Below are positions 1-9,881 of a stretch of DNA of 64,000 nt, in pieces. Made by a program: the position numbers and the translations under genes. Source of the DNA: Pseudomonas syringae (lineage in GTDB: Bacteria; Pseudomonadota; Gammaproteobacteria; Pseudomonadales; Pseudomonadaceae). Numbering within the stretch: the first letter of the stretch is position 1; every line of letters starts with the position of its first letter. Under the pieces are notes generated by a model. It searched no databases, was not told the origin of the DNA, and was given only the letters and a program-made list of their open reading frames with translations. The stretch covers positions 1-64,000 of the forward strand of contig NZ_LGSI01000066.1 in assembly GCF_001698815.1 (NCBI RefSeq), in the 5' to 3' direction.

Positions 1-190
1 CCGAAGAGGCCGGGCCAGCCAGACTCAATCTCTCTGCCAGACTTCATTGCCTGAGCCGACGCCTTCCCGGACAAGTCCGGTCCTACCGAATCCGTGAAAC
101 CCGGTAGGAGGAACTTGTCCCCGAAGAGGCCGGGCTAGCCGAACTCAATCTCTCTGCCAGACTCTATTGCCTGAGCCGACGCCTTCGCGG
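1..190. repeat. 120-bp tandem direct repeat with REP-like core
   Basis: Bases 1-70 recur almost unchanged at 121-190, giving a period of 120 bp. The spacer between them (about 60-130) holds a REP-type palindrome with inverted GTCCGGTCCTACCG and CGGTAGGAGGAACTTG arms. The same kind of palindrome is found at many other intergenic sites in this window. The block lies upstream of gtsA and probably separates it from a gene outside the window. No coding sequence is evident in 1-344. Confidence 0.7.
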
Positions 191-322
191 GCAAGCCTCG
201 CGCCAACGGTTGGGGATTCTTGAATGTCACCACCCTGTGACAATCGCGCATCCCTTCGTTACCGTTCTTTGAAAACCCTTGGTTAGACTCCATGCAGCGC
301 AAGCACAGACTTGCTCATGCAT

Positions 323-336
323 AACAACAAGAAAGG
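323..336 (+). promoter_or_regulatory. Crc/Hfq catabolite-repression motif over the gtsA ribosome site
   Basis: AACAACAA at 323-330 fits the AANAANAA motif bound by Hfq/Crc in Pseudomonas. It runs directly into the ribosome site GAAAGG at 331-336, which serves the gtsA ATG at 345. Binding here would block translation of the glucose importer while preferred organic acids are present. The motif is seen in the sequence; its function is inferred from the known Crc system. Confidence 0.6.
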
Positions 337-344
337 TTAAATCG

Positions 345-1631
345 ATGAATTCAATTTCCCGTCTCGCTACTCTCATTTCTCTCGCCTCGTTGTTCCCGCT
401 GAGCGCGCTTGCTGCCGATTCGAAAGGCTCCGTTGAAGTGGTCCACTGGTGGACGTCCGGCGGCGAAAAAGCGGCTGTCGATGTGCTCAAGGCCCAAGTG
501 GAAAAAGACGGCTTCACCTGGAAAGACGGCGCTGTGGCCGGTGGTGGCGGTTCCACTGCCATGACTGTGCTGAAAAGCCGCGCGGTCGCTGGCAACCCGC
601 CTGGCGTTGCCCAGATCAAAGGTCCGGACATTCAGGAATGGGCCTCGACCGGCCTTCTTGACACTGACGCGCTCAAAGACGTCGCCAAGGAAGAGAAGTG
701 GGACAGTCTGCTGGACAAGAAAGTCTCCGACACCGTGAAGTATGACGGCGACTATGTGGCCGTCCCGGTGAACATTCACCGCGTCAATTGGCTGTGGATC
801 AACCCGGCAGTGTTCAAGAAAGCCGGGATCGACAAGAATCCAACTACCCTCCAGGAATTCTACGCAGCCGGTGACAAGCTCAAGGCCGCAGGCTTCATCC
901 CTCTGGCCCATGGCGGTCAGCCTTGGCAGGACAGCACCGTTTTCGAAGCCGTCGTGCTGTCGGTGATGGGTGCGGACGGTTACAAGAAAGCCCTGGTCGA
1001 TCTGGATAACGCTGCATTGACCGGTCCGGAAATGGTCAAGTCGCTGACCGAACTGAAGAAAGTCGCCACCTACATGGATGCCGACGGCAAAGGTCAGGAC
1101 TGGAACCTGGAAGCCGCCAAGGTCATCAACGGCAAGGCCGGCATGCAGATCATGGGTGACTGGGCCAAGAGCGAATGGACCGCTGCCAAGAAAGTCGCGG
1201 GCAAGGACTACGAGTGCGTAGCTTTCCCGGGCACCGACAAGGCGTTCACTTACAACATCGACTCCCTGGCGGTGTTCAAGCAGAAAGACAAAGGCACGCT
1301 GGCGGGTCAGCAGGACATCGCCAAAGTCGCGTTGGGTGAAAACTTCCAGAAAGTCTTCAGCATCAACAAAGGCTCGATCCCGGTTCGCAACGACATGCTG
1401 AACAACATGGATAAGTTGGGCTTCGACTCTTGCGCGCAAACCGCTGCCAAAGACTTCCTGGCGGACGCCAAGACCGGTGGGCTGCTGCCGAGCATGGCGC
1501 ACAACATGGCAACCACATTGGCAGTACAAGGTGCGTTCTTTGACGTAGTCACCAACTACATCAACGACCCGAAAGCCGATCCTGCCGACGCGGCGAAGAA
1601 ACTCGGTGGGGCTGTCAAATCTGCGAAGTAA
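345..1631 (+). CDS. gtsA: Glucose/mannose ABC transporter, periplasmic sugar-binding protein
   Basis: This 428-residue protein is a family 1 sugar-binding protein that captures glucose in the periplasm for GtsBCD. The ATG at 345 is chosen because it has GAAAGG just upstream and begins a clean signal peptide ([10 protein letters not shown]..., cleavage near ALA-ADS, residue 22-23). An in-frame upstream start at 279 would put a poor leader before it. The mature protein starts with the [11 protein letters not shown] motif typical of this family. It is the first gene of gtsABCD-oprB. It is followed by a strongly structured intercistronic segment that probably lets the binding protein be made in excess over the membrane subunits. 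Confidence 0.93.
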   Translation: MNSISRLATLISLASLFPLSALAADSKGSVEVVHWWTSGGEKAAVDVLKAQVEKDGFTWKDGAVAGGGGSTAMTVLKSRAVAGNPPGVAQIKGPDIQEWASTGLLDTDALKDVAKEEKWDSLLDKKVSDTVKYDGDYVAVPVNIHRVNWLWINPAVFKKAGIDKNPTTLQEFYAAGDKLKAAGFIPLAHGGQPWQDSTVFEAVVLSVMGADGYKKALVDLDNAALTGPEMVKSLTELKKVATYMDADGKGQDWNLEAAKVINGKAGMQIMGDWAKSEWTAAKKVAGKDYECVAFPGTDKAFTYNIDSLAVFKQKDKGTLAGQQDIAKVALGENFQKVFSINKGSIPVRNDMLNNMDKLGFDSCAQTAAKDFLADAKTGGLLPSMAHNMATTLAVQGAFFDVVTNYINDPKADPADAAKKLGGAVKSAK

Positions 1632-1637
1632 TCGTTT

Positions 1638-1739
1638 CGCGCTCTTGTAGATCGTGCCCTTTCAGATCAAAGAGCGCGCGTTAACCCCAGCCGCAGTTCG
1701 TGCTGATGAAACCGTCTCATCCGGTTTCACGCACGGCTG
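1638..1739 (+). other. Two intercistronic hairpins between gtsA and gtsB
   Basis: The first stem pairs CGCGCTCTT (1638-1646) with AAGAGCGCG (1670-1678), a perfect 9 bp. The second pairs TGAAACCG (1707-1714) with CGGTTTCA (1722-1729) and extends outward through GTGC/GCAC to CAGCCG/CGGCTG (1688-1739). Neither is followed by a T-run, so they look like mRNA-stabilising or partial attenuation structures rather than full terminators. This arrangement is common after binding-protein genes such as malE. Confidence 0.6.
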
Positions 1740-1788
1740 TGGTCTGGATAGCCCTGTTTCAAAATCATGTTCCAGGTGGATGCTTCCA

Positions 1789-2697
1789 ATGAGTTCTATT
1801 GCTGTGTTCAGCAAAGCCTCGCCGTTTGATGCCCTGCAGCGCTGGCTACCCAAACTGGTGCTGGCGCCAAGCATGTTCATCGTCCTGGTGGGCTTCTACG
1901 GCTATATCCTGTGGACGTTTGTACTGTCGTTCACCACCTCGACCTTTCTGCCTTCCTACAACTGGGCCGGACTGGCGCAATACCAGCGCCTGTTCGATAA
2001 CGACCGCTGGTGGGTAGCGAGCAAGAATCTCGCGGTGTTCGGTGGCATGTTCATCGGCATCAGCTTGGTCGTCGGCGTGATCCTCGCGGTATTCCTCGAC
2101 CAGCGCATTCGCCGCGAAGGGTTTATCCGCACCATTTATCTGTACCCGATGGCGCTCTCGATGATCGTCACCGGTACCGCCTGGAAATGGCTGCTCAACC
2201 CGGGCATGGGCCTGGACAAATTGTTGCGCGACTGGGGTTGGGAAGGCTTTCGGCTGGACTGGCTGATTGACCCGGATCGCGTCGTCTATTGCTTGGTGAT
2301 CGCTGCAGTCTGGCAGGCGTCGGGTTTCATCATGGCGATGTTCCTGGCCGGCCTTCGCGGTGTCGATCAATCGATCATCCGTGCTGCGCAAATCGACGGG
2401 GCAAGCCTGCCGACCATCTACCTCAAAGTGGTTTTGCCAAGCCTGCGTCCGGTGTTTTTCAGCGCCGTGATGATCCTTGCGCATATCGCCATCAAGAGCT
2501 TCGACCTGGTGGCAGCGATGACTGCGGGCGGCCCCGGCTACTCCTCGGACCTGCCGGCGATGTTCATGTATTCGTTCACCTTCAGTCGCGGCCAGATGGG
2601 CATGGGTTCGGCCAGTGCAATCCTGATGCTCGGGGCGATTCTCGCCATCGTCGTGCCTTATCTGTATTCCGAGCTGAGGAACAAGCGTCATGAGTAA
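1789..2697 (+). CDS. gtsB: Glucose ABC transporter permease (MalF-type)
   Basis: A 302-residue inner-membrane permease of the binding-protein-dependent sugar family. The start at 1789 has AGGTGGA eight bases upstream. The reading frame stays open further upstream to 1654, but that stretch overlaps the hairpins and has no membrane-protein character. About six transmembrane helices are visible, beginning with LVLAPSMFIVLVGFYGYI. The EAA loop that docks on the ATPase is seen near residues 200-225 (RAAQIDGASLPTIYLKVVLP). It ends in ATGAGTAA, overlapping gtsC by 8 bases, so the two permeases are translationally coupled. Confidence 0.92.
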   Translation: MSSIAVFSKASPFDALQRWLPKLVLAPSMFIVLVGFYGYILWTFVLSFTTSTFLPSYNWAGLAQYQRLFDNDRWWVASKNLAVFGGMFIGISLVVGVILAVFLDQRIRREGFIRTIYLYPMALSMIVTGTAWKWLLNPGMGLDKLLRDWGWEGFRLDWLIDPDRVVYCLVIAAVWQASGFIMAMFLAGLRGVDQSIIRAAQIDGASLPTIYLKVVLPSLRPVFFSAVMILAHIAIKSFDLVAAMTAGGPGYSSDLPAMFMYSFTFSRGQMGMGSASAILMLGAILAIVVPYLYSELRNKRHE

Positions 2698-3535
2698 TCA
2701 GATCGGAACACCTTCTGTCAGCATCAGCCGGATCGCGATTCACACGGTCCTGATCATCGCGTGCCTGCTGTACCTGGTGCCGCTGGTGGTCATGTTGCTG
2801 ACCAGCTTCAAGACTCCGGAAGACATCAGCACCGGCAACCTGCTCAGTTGGCCAGCCGTGGTGAGCACCATCGGTTGGGTCAAGGCCTGGGCGACCGTCG
2901 ACGGGTATTTCTGGAACTCGATCAAGATCACCGTGCCCGCAGTGCTGATCTCCACCGCCATCGGCGCGCTCAACGGTTACGTGCTGTCGTTCTGGCGTTT
3001 TCGTGGTTCGCAGTTGTTCTTCGGCCTGTTGCTGTTCGGCTGCTTCCTGCCGTTCCAGACCGTCCTGCTGCCAGCGTCCTTCACGCTGGGCAAGATGGGG
3101 CTGGCGAGCACCACCACCGGGCTGGTGTTTGTCCACGTGGTCTACGGTCTGGCGTTCACCACGCTGTTCTTCCGTAACTACTACGTGAGCATTCCGGATG
3201 CGCTGGTCAAGGCCGCGCGCCTGGATGGCGCCGGGTTCTTCACCATCTTCATGAAGATCATTCTGCCGATGTCGACGCCGATCATCATGGTCTGCCTGAT
3301 CTGGCAGTCCACGCAGATCTGGAACGACTTCCTGTTCGGGGTGGTGTTCTCCAGCGGTGACTCGCAACCGATCACCGTGGCCCTGAACAACCTGGTCAAC
3401 ACCAGCACCGGAGCCAAGGAATATAACGTTGATATGGCGGCGGCGATGATTGCCGGTCTGCCGACACTGCTGGTCTACATCGTGGCAGGCAAGTATTTCG
3501 TGCGCGGTCTCACGGCCGGCGCGGTCAAGGGGTAA
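2690..3535 (+). CDS. gtsC: Glucose ABC transporter permease (MalG-type)
   Basis: A 281-residue permease that pairs with GtsB to form the membrane channel. Six hydrophobic segments are visible, the first being HTVLIIACLLYLVPLVVMLL. The EAA loop is near residue 180-200 (VKAARLDGAGFFTIFMKIIL). The start codon lies inside the end of gtsB. The stop TAA at 3533-3535 is followed two bases later by the gtsD start, so gtsBCD form one tightly packed unit. Confidence 0.93.
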   Translation: MSNQIGTPSVSISRIAIHTVLIIACLLYLVPLVVMLLTSFKTPEDISTGNLLSWPAVVSTIGWVKAWATVDGYFWNSIKITVPAVLISTAIGALNGYVLSFWRFRGSQLFFGLLLFGCFLPFQTVLLPASFTLGKMGLASTTTGLVFVHVVYGLAFTTLFFRNYYVSIPDALVKAARLDGAGFFTIFMKIILPMSTPIIMVCLIWQSTQIWNDFLFGVVFSSGDSQPITVALNNLVNTSTGAKEYNVDMAAAMIAGLPTLLVYIVAGKYFVRGLTAGAVKG

Positions 3536-3537
3536 AC

Positions 3538-4698
3538 ATGGCAACGCTCGAATTACGCAATGTAAACAAGACCTACGGCGTTGGCCTTCCGGACACGCTG
3601 AAGAACATCGAACTGCAGATCAAGGACGGTGAATTCCTGATTCTGGTCGGGCCTTCCGGCTGCGGTAAATCCACCCTGATGAACTGCATCGCGGGTCTGG
3701 AAACCATCAGCAACGGCTCGATCCTGATCGACGACGCCGACGTCAGCGGCATGAGTCCCAAGGACCGTGACATCGCCATGGTCTTCCAGTCCTATGCGCT
3801 GTACCCGACCATGACCGTGCGCCAGAACATCGAGTTTGGTCTGAAAATCCGCAAGATGAGCGCCGCCGCCATCGACGAGGAAGTGACCCGGGTCGCCAAG
3901 CTGTTGCAGATCGAACACCTGCTCAATCGCAAGCCCGGCCAATTGTCCGGCGGCCAGCAGCAGCGTGTAGCCATGGGTCGTGCACTGGCGCGGCGGCCGA
4001 AGATTTACCTGTTCGATGAGCCGCTGTCCAACCTCGACGCCAAGCTGCGGGTCGAGATGCGTACCGAAATGAAGCTGATGCATCAGCGGCTGAAAACCAC
4101 CACGGTATACGTCACCCACGACCAGATCGAAGCAATGACTCTGGGCGATAAAGTGGCGGTGATGAAAGACGGGATCATCCAGCAGTTCGGCACCCCGAAA
4201 GAGATCTACAACAATCCGGCCAACCTGTTTGTGGCCAGCTTCATCGGTTCGCCGCCGATGAACTTCATTCCCCTGCGCCTGCAACGCAAGGATGGCCGGC
4301 TGTTCGCCTTGCTCGACAGCGGTCAGGCCCGTTGCGAACTGCCCATGGGCATGTCGGATGCCGGGCTTGAGGATCGCGAAGTCATCCTTGGCATGCGTCC
4401 CGAGCAAATCGTTCTGGCGCCCGGCGAACCCAACGGCCTGCCGACCATTCGCGCTGAAGTCCAGGTCACCGAGCCTACCGGGCCGGACACGCTGGTGTTC
4501 GTCAACCTGAACCAGAGCAAGGTCTGCTGCCGTCTGGCGCCGGACGTCGCGCCTCAGGTCGGGGAAAGCCTGACCCTGCAATTCGATCCGGCCAAAGTCA
4601 TGCTCTTCGACGCCGCCACCGGCGAGCGTCTTGGTGTACTGGGCCAGCTACAACCTGCGGGCCGCGCGGGCAATGTCACTCAGATCAACCGCAATTGA
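3538..4698 (+). CDS. gtsD: Glucose ABC transporter ATP-binding protein (MalK/UgpC type)
   Basis: A 386-residue ATPase that powers GtsABC. Walker A is GPSGCGKST (about residues 38-46), the ABC signature is LSGGQQQR (about 135-142) and Walker B is [12 protein letters not shown], followed by the switch histidine in YVTHDQ. The C-terminal third (from about 240) is the TOBE-type regulatory domain of the MalK group. The length is normal for the family. A 116-base gap without a T-tract terminator separates it from oprB, so read-through is likely. Confidence 0.93.
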   Translation: MATLELRNVNKTYGVGLPDTLKNIELQIKDGEFLILVGPSGCGKSTLMNCIAGLETISNGSILIDDADVSGMSPKDRDIAMVFQSYALYPTMTVRQNIEFGLKIRKMSAAAIDEEVTRVAKLLQIEHLLNRKPGQLSGGQQQRVAMGRALARRPKIYLFDEPLSNLDAKLRVEMRTEMKLMHQRLKTTTVYVTHDQIEAMTLGDKVAVMKDGIIQQFGTPKEIYNNPANLFVASFIGSPPMNFIPLRLQRKDGRLFALLDSGQARCELPMGMSDAGLEDREVILGMRPEQIVLAPGEPNGLPTIRAEVQVTEPTGPDTLVFVNLNQSKVCCRLAPDVAPQVGESLTLQFDPAKVMLFDAATGERLGVLGQLQPAGRAGNVTQINRN

Positions 4699-4787
4699 AC
4701 CGAGCACAGCCGGTCGGGTCACCGCTGCCGTAACAGGTCGCCCAGCCGGCAAACACGAAGCAACCGATGTCGATGCCGTTAGAAGCT

Positions 4788-4798
4788 AATAACAATAA
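4788..4798 (+). promoter_or_regulatory. Crc/Hfq-type motif upstream of oprB
   Basis: AATAACAATAA contains a full AANAANAA match (4788-4795). It lies about 17 bases before the oprB start codon at 4815, just upstream of the ribosome site AGGA/AAGGG. It parallels the motif in front of gtsA and suggests that porin and binding protein share post-transcriptional catabolite repression. This is inferred from the motif and position only. Confidence 0.5.
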
Positions 4799-4814
4799 AA
4801 CGAGGATTTAAGGG

Positions 4815-6170
4815 ATGAAGAAGCTACGCAATAAATCGCTTAACCAGTTCCAGCTTATCGGTAGTTTGTCTGTTTTGAGTGCGTTGGCGTTTACGGGAAC
4901 TGCCAGTGCTGTCGAGCCGTTCCACGCCAACGAACACATGACCGGCGATTGGGGTGGATTGCGTCAGGAACTGTATGACAAGGGCTACGACTTCTCGCTG
5001 GAATACGTCGGCGAGATGGGTGCCAACGTGCATGGCGGCTACAACGACGACAAGACGGCGCGTTACAGCGATCAGTTCGCCCTCGGCGTGCAGATGGATC
5101 TGGAGAAGGTCCTTGGCTGGAAGAATGCGGAGTTCAAACTGGCCATCACCGAGCGAAGCGGCAACAACATTTCCAATGACCGACTCGGCGATCCTCGTGT
5201 CGGCACGCTCAGCTCCTCACAGGAAGTCTGGGGTCGCGGCCAGACCTGGCGCCTGACGCAAATGTGGGTCAAGCAGACTTATTTCGACGGCAAGCTCGAC
5301 ATCAAGGCCGGACGGATGGGCGAGGGCGAGGATTTCGGCAGCTTCCCTTGCGACTTCCAGAACTTGACCTTCTGCGGCACTCAGGCCGCCAACTATGTGA
5401 ACACCTGGTACAACTGGCCAGTCAGCCAGTGGGCGTTGCGCGTGAAGTACAACATTACGCCTGAAGTCTTCGCCCAGATCGGCGTCTACGAACAGAACCC
5501 TTCGTACCTGGAAACCGGCAACGGCTTCAAACTGAGTGGCAGTGGCGCCAAAGGCACCCTGGTGCCGGTGGAAGTGGTGTGGTCGCCGACCATCAACTCG
5601 CTGCCGGGCGAATACCGTCTGGGTTACTACTTCAGCAGCCCGAGCGCCGACGATGTCTACGAGGACAGCAACGGCCAGCCACAAGGCCTCACCGGCGGCC
5701 AGTTCAAGTCCCGCAGCGAGAAGACTGGCTGGTGGGTCGTGGCGCAGCAAAAGATCATGAACTTCGGCGGCGATCAGTCCCGGGGCCTGAGCCTGTTTGC
5801 CAACGCTACCGTGCATGACAAGGACACCAACTTCGTCGACAACTTCCTGCAGGTCGGCATGGTCTTCAAAGGCCCGTTCGCCGCGCGTCCGAAGGATGAC
5901 ATCGGCATCGGCGTTTCGCGCATTCACGTCAACGAAGACGTCCGTGATCGCGCGAAGCAGATCAACGCCGTCAATGGTATCGACGACTACGACAACCCAG
6001 GTTATCTGCCGATCCAGAAGAGCGAATACAACTCTGAGATCTACTACGGCGTGCACGTGACCGACTGGCTGACCATTCGTCCCAACCTGCAATACATCAA
6101 GTCTCCGGGTGGTGTCGATCAGGTTGATAACGCGCTGGTGGCCGGTATCAAACTGCAGACCAAGTTTTAA
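4815..6170 (+). CDS. oprB: Carbohydrate-selective outer-membrane porin OprB
   Basis: A 451-residue porin that admits glucose through the outer membrane for GtsA. It has a signal peptide (hydrophobic SVLSALAFTGTASA, cleavage before VEPFHAN) and then the WGGLR motif typical of OprB mature N-termini. The rest is a 16-strand beta-barrel pattern ending in a terminal phenylalanine (LQTKF), the outer-membrane assembly signal. A strong terminator follows, marking the end of the uptake operon. Confidence 0.93.
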   Translation: MKKLRNKSLNQFQLIGSLSVLSALAFTGTASAVEPFHANEHMTGDWGGLRQELYDKGYDFSLEYVGEMGANVHGGYNDDKTARYSDQFALGVQMDLEKVLGWKNAEFKLAITERSGNNISNDRLGDPRVGTLSSSQEVWGRGQTWRLTQMWVKQTYFDGKLDIKAGRMGEGEDFGSFPCDFQNLTFCGTQAANYVNTWYNWPVSQWALRVKYNITPEVFAQIGVYEQNPSYLETGNGFKLSGSGAKGTLVPVEVVWSPTINSLPGEYRLGYYFSSPSADDVYEDSNGQPQGLTGGQFKSRSEKTGWWVVAQQKIMNFGGDQSRGLSLFANATVHDKDTNFVDNFLQVGMVFKGPFAARPKDDIGIGVSRIHVNEDVRDRAKQINAVNGIDDYDNPGYLPIQKSEYNSEIYYGVHVTDWLTIRPNLQYIKSPGGVDQVDNALVAGIKLQTKF

Positions 6171-6198
6171 CAAACGATCAAGGGTCGTGTGGTGCTTT

Positions 6199-6228
6199 AC
6201 GGGCGGCCTGGCCGCCCGTTTTTTTTGG
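6199..6228 (+). terminator. Rho-independent terminator after oprB
   Basis: GGGCGGC pairs with GCCGCCC around a CTG loop (6201-6217), followed by a run of eight T. It closes the gtsABCD-oprB transcript. Confidence 0.9.
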
Positions 6229-6256
6229 GGTGGCTTTTCTGGATTCAATTCATTCC

Positions 6257-6309
6257 GTAGCACCGGCTTTAGCCGGGAGGGCGCGCTCCCGGCTAAAGCC
6301 GGTCCTACG
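6257..6309. repeat. REP-type palindrome
   Basis: A 17-bp inverted repeat, CCGGCTTTAGCCGGGAG at 6263 and its complement ending at 6302, flanked by GTAG and CTAC. Closely related units occur at 7233, 11291 and 13742, all in gene gaps. Confidence 0.85.
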
Positions 6310-6362
6310 GTCGCAGCAAAAGCATTTTTTTCGGGACAGCAATGACCATCAAGGAAGCGGGG

Positions 6363-7217
6363 ATGCTGGAGCATCCGTTGCAGCGATTCTTCACGTCCAG
6401 GCGCACCAGGCCGACGTTCGAGTGGGAGCGTTATCAGCTGCGTGACGTGCTGATCATCGACCACCCGCAATGTGAGGCGGTGTTCAGTCGTCAGGGCGGC
6501 CAGTTGCTGCATTTTCAACCTCGGGGCCAGAAGCCCTGGTTGTGGTGTGCGTCGCATTGGCCACAGGTCGGTGCGATTCGCGGCGGCGTTCCGGTCTGCT
6601 GGCCCTGGTACGGCCGTCATCCGAGTGAAGGCGTGTGGCCGGCGCACGGTTGGGCGCGGCTGCTGGACTGGAAATTGATCGACAGCCGCGAAAGCGAGGC
6701 GGGCGTGAGCCTGCATTGGCGGCTGCAACTGTGGGACTGGCAAGCCGACCTGCACGCCGAGCTGGGGCAGGGCATGGAATTGCGTTTGACCACGCGGCAT
6801 CAGGACAGCGAGCCGTGTCAGTTCAGTCATGCGCTGCACGCCTATTGGCGGATCAGTGATGTGCAGGAGGTGGCGCTGGAAGGCCTGGATGGCGCGCAAG
6901 GCTACGATCAGCTCAGCCGACAGGCTTGTCAGCAGGAAGGCGATTTGCGCGTGGCGGGCGGCTGTCAGCGGGTGTTCGACCATACCGGCCCGTTGCAGTT
7001 ACAGGATCAAGCCTGGCAACGGCGCCTGGCTATCGACACTGGCGACAGCGCCAACACCGTGGTCTGGCACCCCGGCAAGCGCCCGCTGATGGGCGTGGCG
7101 GGCAGCGAAGCAGGCGGATTCGTTTGCGTCGAGGCCGCGTCAGGCGGCAGCGAAAGCCTGAGCCTGGCGCCAGGCGAGCACGCCGAATTGAGTTTGCAGG
7201 CTTATCTGGTGCATTGA
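6363..7217 (+). CDS. D-hexose-6-phosphate mutarotase (aldose 1-epimerase family)
   Basis: A YeaD-type galactose mutarotase-fold protein that interconverts the anomers of hexose 6-phosphates, supplying the beta-anomer used by Zwf. The GGVPVCWPWYG motif near residue 75 and the histidine-rich SHALHAYW segment near residue 155 are typical of the family. I chose the ATG at 6363 (284 residues) because AAGGAA lies six bases before it. An in-frame ATG at 6342 with a weak ribosome site is the alternative. The location between oprB and hexR fits a role in glucose metabolism. Confidence 0.85.
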   Translation: MLEHPLQRFFTSRRTRPTFEWERYQLRDVLIIDHPQCEAVFSRQGGQLLHFQPRGQKPWLWCASHWPQVGAIRGGVPVCWPWYGRHPSEGVWPAHGWARLLDWKLIDSRESEAGVSLHWRLQLWDWQADLHAELGQGMELRLTTRHQDSEPCQFSHALHAYWRISDVQEVALEGLDGAQGYDQLSRQACQQEGDLRVAGGCQRVFDHTGPLQLQDQAWQRRLAIDTGDSANTVVWHPGKRPLMGVAGSEAGGFVCVEAASGGSESLSLAPGEHAELSLQAYLVH

Positions 7218-7232
7218 CTGTGCGCAAAACCT

Positions 7233-7322
7233 GTAGGACCGGCTTCAGCCGGGAGAGGGCCGAGATATCCGCTGTATTTTGGCCATCTGGAGTAATGCCT
7301 CCCGGCTAAAGCCGGTCCTACG
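7233..7322. repeat. Inverted pair of REP units
   Basis: GTAGGACCGGCTTCAGCC at 7233 and GGCTAAAGCCGGTCCTAC ending at 7320 face each other across about 55 bp. The unit sits between the convergent mutarotase and hexR genes and may act as their shared transcript end. Confidence 0.8.
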
Positions 7323-7326
7323 GCAC

Positions 7327-8193
7327 CTAACCCTGATCCTCAACCGGATACCGGCTGTCATTCAGGCTTTCCTTGATCTTGCGCAGGTGCGGCTGGAAGT
7401 CGACGCCACGGCGCAGGGTCATGCCGGTGGCGAGCACGTCGAGCACGGTCAGCTGGATGATCCGCGAGGTCATCGGCATATAGATGTCGGTGTCTTCCGG
7501 CAATGGAATATTCAAGCTAACGGTGCTGGCCTTGGCCAAGGGTGAGCCCGCCGCCGTCAGGCCCAGGACCGAAGCGCCGTTGGCTCGGGCGATGCGCGCC
7601 ACTTCGACCAGTTCGCGGGTGCGGCCGGTGTAGGAAATGATCACGAACAATTCCCCGGTGTGCGCCACCGAAGCAATCATGCGTTGCATCAACACGTCGG
7701 CGTGGGCGGTAACGGCCAGGTTGAAACGGAAGAACTTGTGCTGGGCGTCCAGCGCGACCGGCGCCGAAGCACCGAGACCGAAGAAGTGGATCTGCCGGGC
7801 CTGGATCAGCATGTCCACGGCCTTGCTGATCAGCGCCGGGTCCAGTTGCTGGCAGGCGCTGTCCAGCGAGGCGATGGCGCTGCCGAAGATCTTCTGGGTG
7901 TAGGCCTCGGTATCGTCATCGGCCTCGACCGCGCGGCTCACATACGCGGCACCGCTGGCCAGGCTCTGTGCCAGCTGCAACTTGAGTTCCGGGTAGCCGC
8001 TGACGCTGAATGAGCGGCAGAAGCGGTTGACCGTCGGCTCGCTGACTTTGGCGGCCTGGGCCAGCGCTGCGATGCTGAAACGGGTCGCTTGCTGCGGATT
8101 GAGCAGAATCGCCTCAGCGACCTTGCGCTCAGCCTTGTTCAGCTCTTCGAGTCGGCTCTGGATCATCTCCAGAAGGTTTCGTGTGCGGTCCAT
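7327..8193 (-). CDS. hexR: Transcriptional repressor HexR (RpiR family)
   Basis: A 288-residue regulator with an RpiR-type winged helix-turn-helix (residues 1-77, including [12 protein letters not shown]) and a sugar-phosphate isomerase (SIS) domain (about 120-250, with [10 protein letters not shown] and [11 protein letters not shown]). In Pseudomonas HexR represses zwf, edd and gap operons and releases DNA on binding 2-keto-3-deoxy-6-phosphogluconate, the product of this pathway. It is divergent from zwf across a 218-bp gap containing a HexR-type palindrome, as in other pseudomonads. Confidence 0.95.
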   Translation of the reverse strand: MDRTRNLLEMIQSRLEELNKAERKVAEAILLNPQQATRFSIAALAQAAKVSEPTVNRFCRSFSVSGYPELKLQLAQSLASGAAYVSRAVEADDDTEAYTQKIFGSAIASLDSACQQLDPALISKAVDMLIQARQIHFFGLGASAPVALDAQHKFFRFNLAVTAHADVLMQRMIASVAHTGELFVIISYTGRTRELVEVARIARANGASVLGLTAAGSPLAKASTVSLNIPLPEDTDIYMPMTSRIIQLTVLDVLATGMTLRRGVDFQPHLRKIKESLNDSRYPVEDQG

Positions 8194-8330
8194 TCAAAGT
8201 CCTTGTCGCGGCTGTTTTGCTCAGGTTTTTGCGAGAGCTATCACGAGGCCCTTTAGCCTGTAGCAAAGGTGGCCTATCGTACTGAGGGCCTGTGTTGATC
8301 ACCACTGGAATATGGTTTTAGACAGAATGT

Positions 8331-8346
8331 TGTGGTTATTACTACA
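8331..8346 (+). promoter_or_regulatory. Candidate HexR operator
   Basis: TGTGGTTATTACTACA is an imperfect palindrome (TGTGG against CTACA) with the AT-rich centre expected of HexR sites. It lies 66 bases before the zwf start and 138 bases before hexR, in the only gap where HexR control of zwf-pgl-eda is expected. The match is by eye. Confidence 0.6.
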
Positions 8347-8411
8347 TTTGGCCTTGAGTAACGCCTTTAAAAAAGGTATTTGTAGCCTAACTTGATAAAA
8401 GAACCAACATT

Positions 8412-9881
8412 ATGCTCTCGATTACGGTTGAACCGTGCACTTTTGCCTTGTTTGGCGCCTTGGGCGACCTGGCAGTGCGCAAGCTGTTCCCGGCCCTTTA
8501 TCAACTCGACCGCGCTGGATTGCTGCATGCTGACACGCGAATCCTCGCGTTGGCGCGCGAACCGGGCGACGAACAGCAGCATTTGGCATACATCGATAAA
8601 TCCCTGCGCCGCTTTGTTCCGGAGGCTGAACTTGAGCCAGAGAACGTGGAGCGTTTTCAGGCACGCCTGAGTTACCTGCACGTGGATTTCCTCAAGGCCG
8701 AGGATTACGTGGCGTTGGCCGAACGGGTTGGCGATGCGGAAACCCTGATCGCCTACTTCGCCACACCCGCGTCGGTGTACGGCGCGATCTGCGAAAACCT
8801 GGCTTCGGTCAACCTCACCGAGCGCACCCGCGCGGTGCTGGAAAAACCTATCGGTCATGATCTGGCGTCTTCGCGTCGGGTCAACGATGCCGTGGCGCAG
8901 TTCCTGCCGGAAAGCCGCGTCTACCGCATCGACCATTACCTGGGCAAGGATACCGTTCAGAACCTGATCGCCCTGCGTTTCGCCAACAGTCTGTTCGAAA
9001 CCCAGTGGAACCAGAATCACATTTCCCACGTGGAAATCACCGTCGCGGAGAAAGTCGGCATCGAAGGCCGTTGGGGCTATTTCGATCAGGCCGGGCAACT
9101 GCGCGACATGATCCAGAATCACCTGTTGCAGCTGCTGTGCCTGATCGCCATGGACCCGCCCAGCGACCTGTCGGCTGACAGTATCCGTGACGAGAAGGTC
9201 AAGGTGCTCAAGGCGCTGGCACCGTTCACTCCAGAGCGTCTGGCCACGCAAGTGGTGCGCGGCCAGTACATCGCCGGTTACAGCGAAGGCAAGCCCGTGC
9301 CCGGTTATCTGGAGGAAGAAAATTCCAATACCCAGAGCGACACGGAAACCTTCGTTGCCCTGCGTGCCGATATTCGCAACTGGCGCTGGTCCGGCGTGCC
9401 GTTCTACCTGCGTACCGGCAAGCGCATGCCGGCCAAGCTGTCGCAGATCGTCATCCACTTCAAAGAACCGCCGCACTACATTTTCGCCCCCGAGCAGCGC
9501 ATGCAGATCAGCAACCGCCTGATCATTCGCCTGCAACCGGACGAAGGCATTTCCTTGCAAGTGATGACCAAGGATCAAGGCCTGGATAAAGGCATGCAGT
9601 TGCGCAGCGGCCCACTGCAACTGAATTTTTCCGACACCTACCGCAGCGCGCGCGTCCCTGATGCGTATGAGCGGTTGTTGCTGGAAGTGATGCGCGGCAA
9701 TCAGAACCTGTTTGTTCGCAAAGATGAAATTGAGTACGCATGGCAATGGTGCGATCAGCTGATCGCCGGTTGGAAAAAGGCAGGCGATGCGCCCAAGCCT
9801 TACGCCGCCGGATCGTGGGGGCCGATGAGCTCCATTGCATTGATTACTCGTGACGGGAGATCGTGGTATGGCGATATGTGA
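8412..9881 (+). CDS. zwf: Glucose-6-phosphate 1-dehydrogenase
   Basis: A 489-residue enzyme that oxidises glucose 6-phosphate to 6-phosphogluconolactone with NAD(P)+. The N-terminal Rossmann motif [19 protein letters not shown] (about residues 14-32) and the active-site RIDHYLGKD (about residue 175) are intact. It is the first gene of zwf-pgl-eda. Its stop lies inside the start of pgl (14-base overlap), so the two are coupled. Length is normal. Confidence 0.96.
   Translation: MLSITVEPCTFALFGALGDLAVRKLFPALYQLDRAGLLHADTRILALAREPGDEQQHLAYIDKSLRRFVPEAELEPENVERFQARLSYLHVDFLKAEDYVALAERVGDAETLIAYFATPASVYGAICENLASVNLTERTRAVLEKPIGHDLASSRRVNDAVAQFLPESRVYRIDHYLGKDTVQNLIALRFANSLFETQWNQNHISHVEITVAEKVGIEGRWGYFDQAGQLRDMIQNHLLQLLCLIAMDPPSDLSADSIRDEKVKVLKALAPFTPERLATQVVRGQYIAGYSEGKPVPGYLEEENSNTQSDTETFVALRADIRNWRWSGVPFYLRTGKRMPAKLSQIVIHFKEPPHYIFAPEQRMQISNRLIIRLQPDEGISLQVMTKDQGLDKGMQLRSGPLQLNFSDTYRSARVPDAYERLLLEVMRGNQNLFVRKDEIEYAWQWCDQLIAGWKKAGDAPKPYAAGSWGPMSSIALITRDGRSWYGDM

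Noticed and set aside
4699-4814. Terminator between gtsD and oprB
   Set aside because: Short GC arms (GCCGG/CCGGC) exist but are far apart and lack a T-run, so read-through is more likely.
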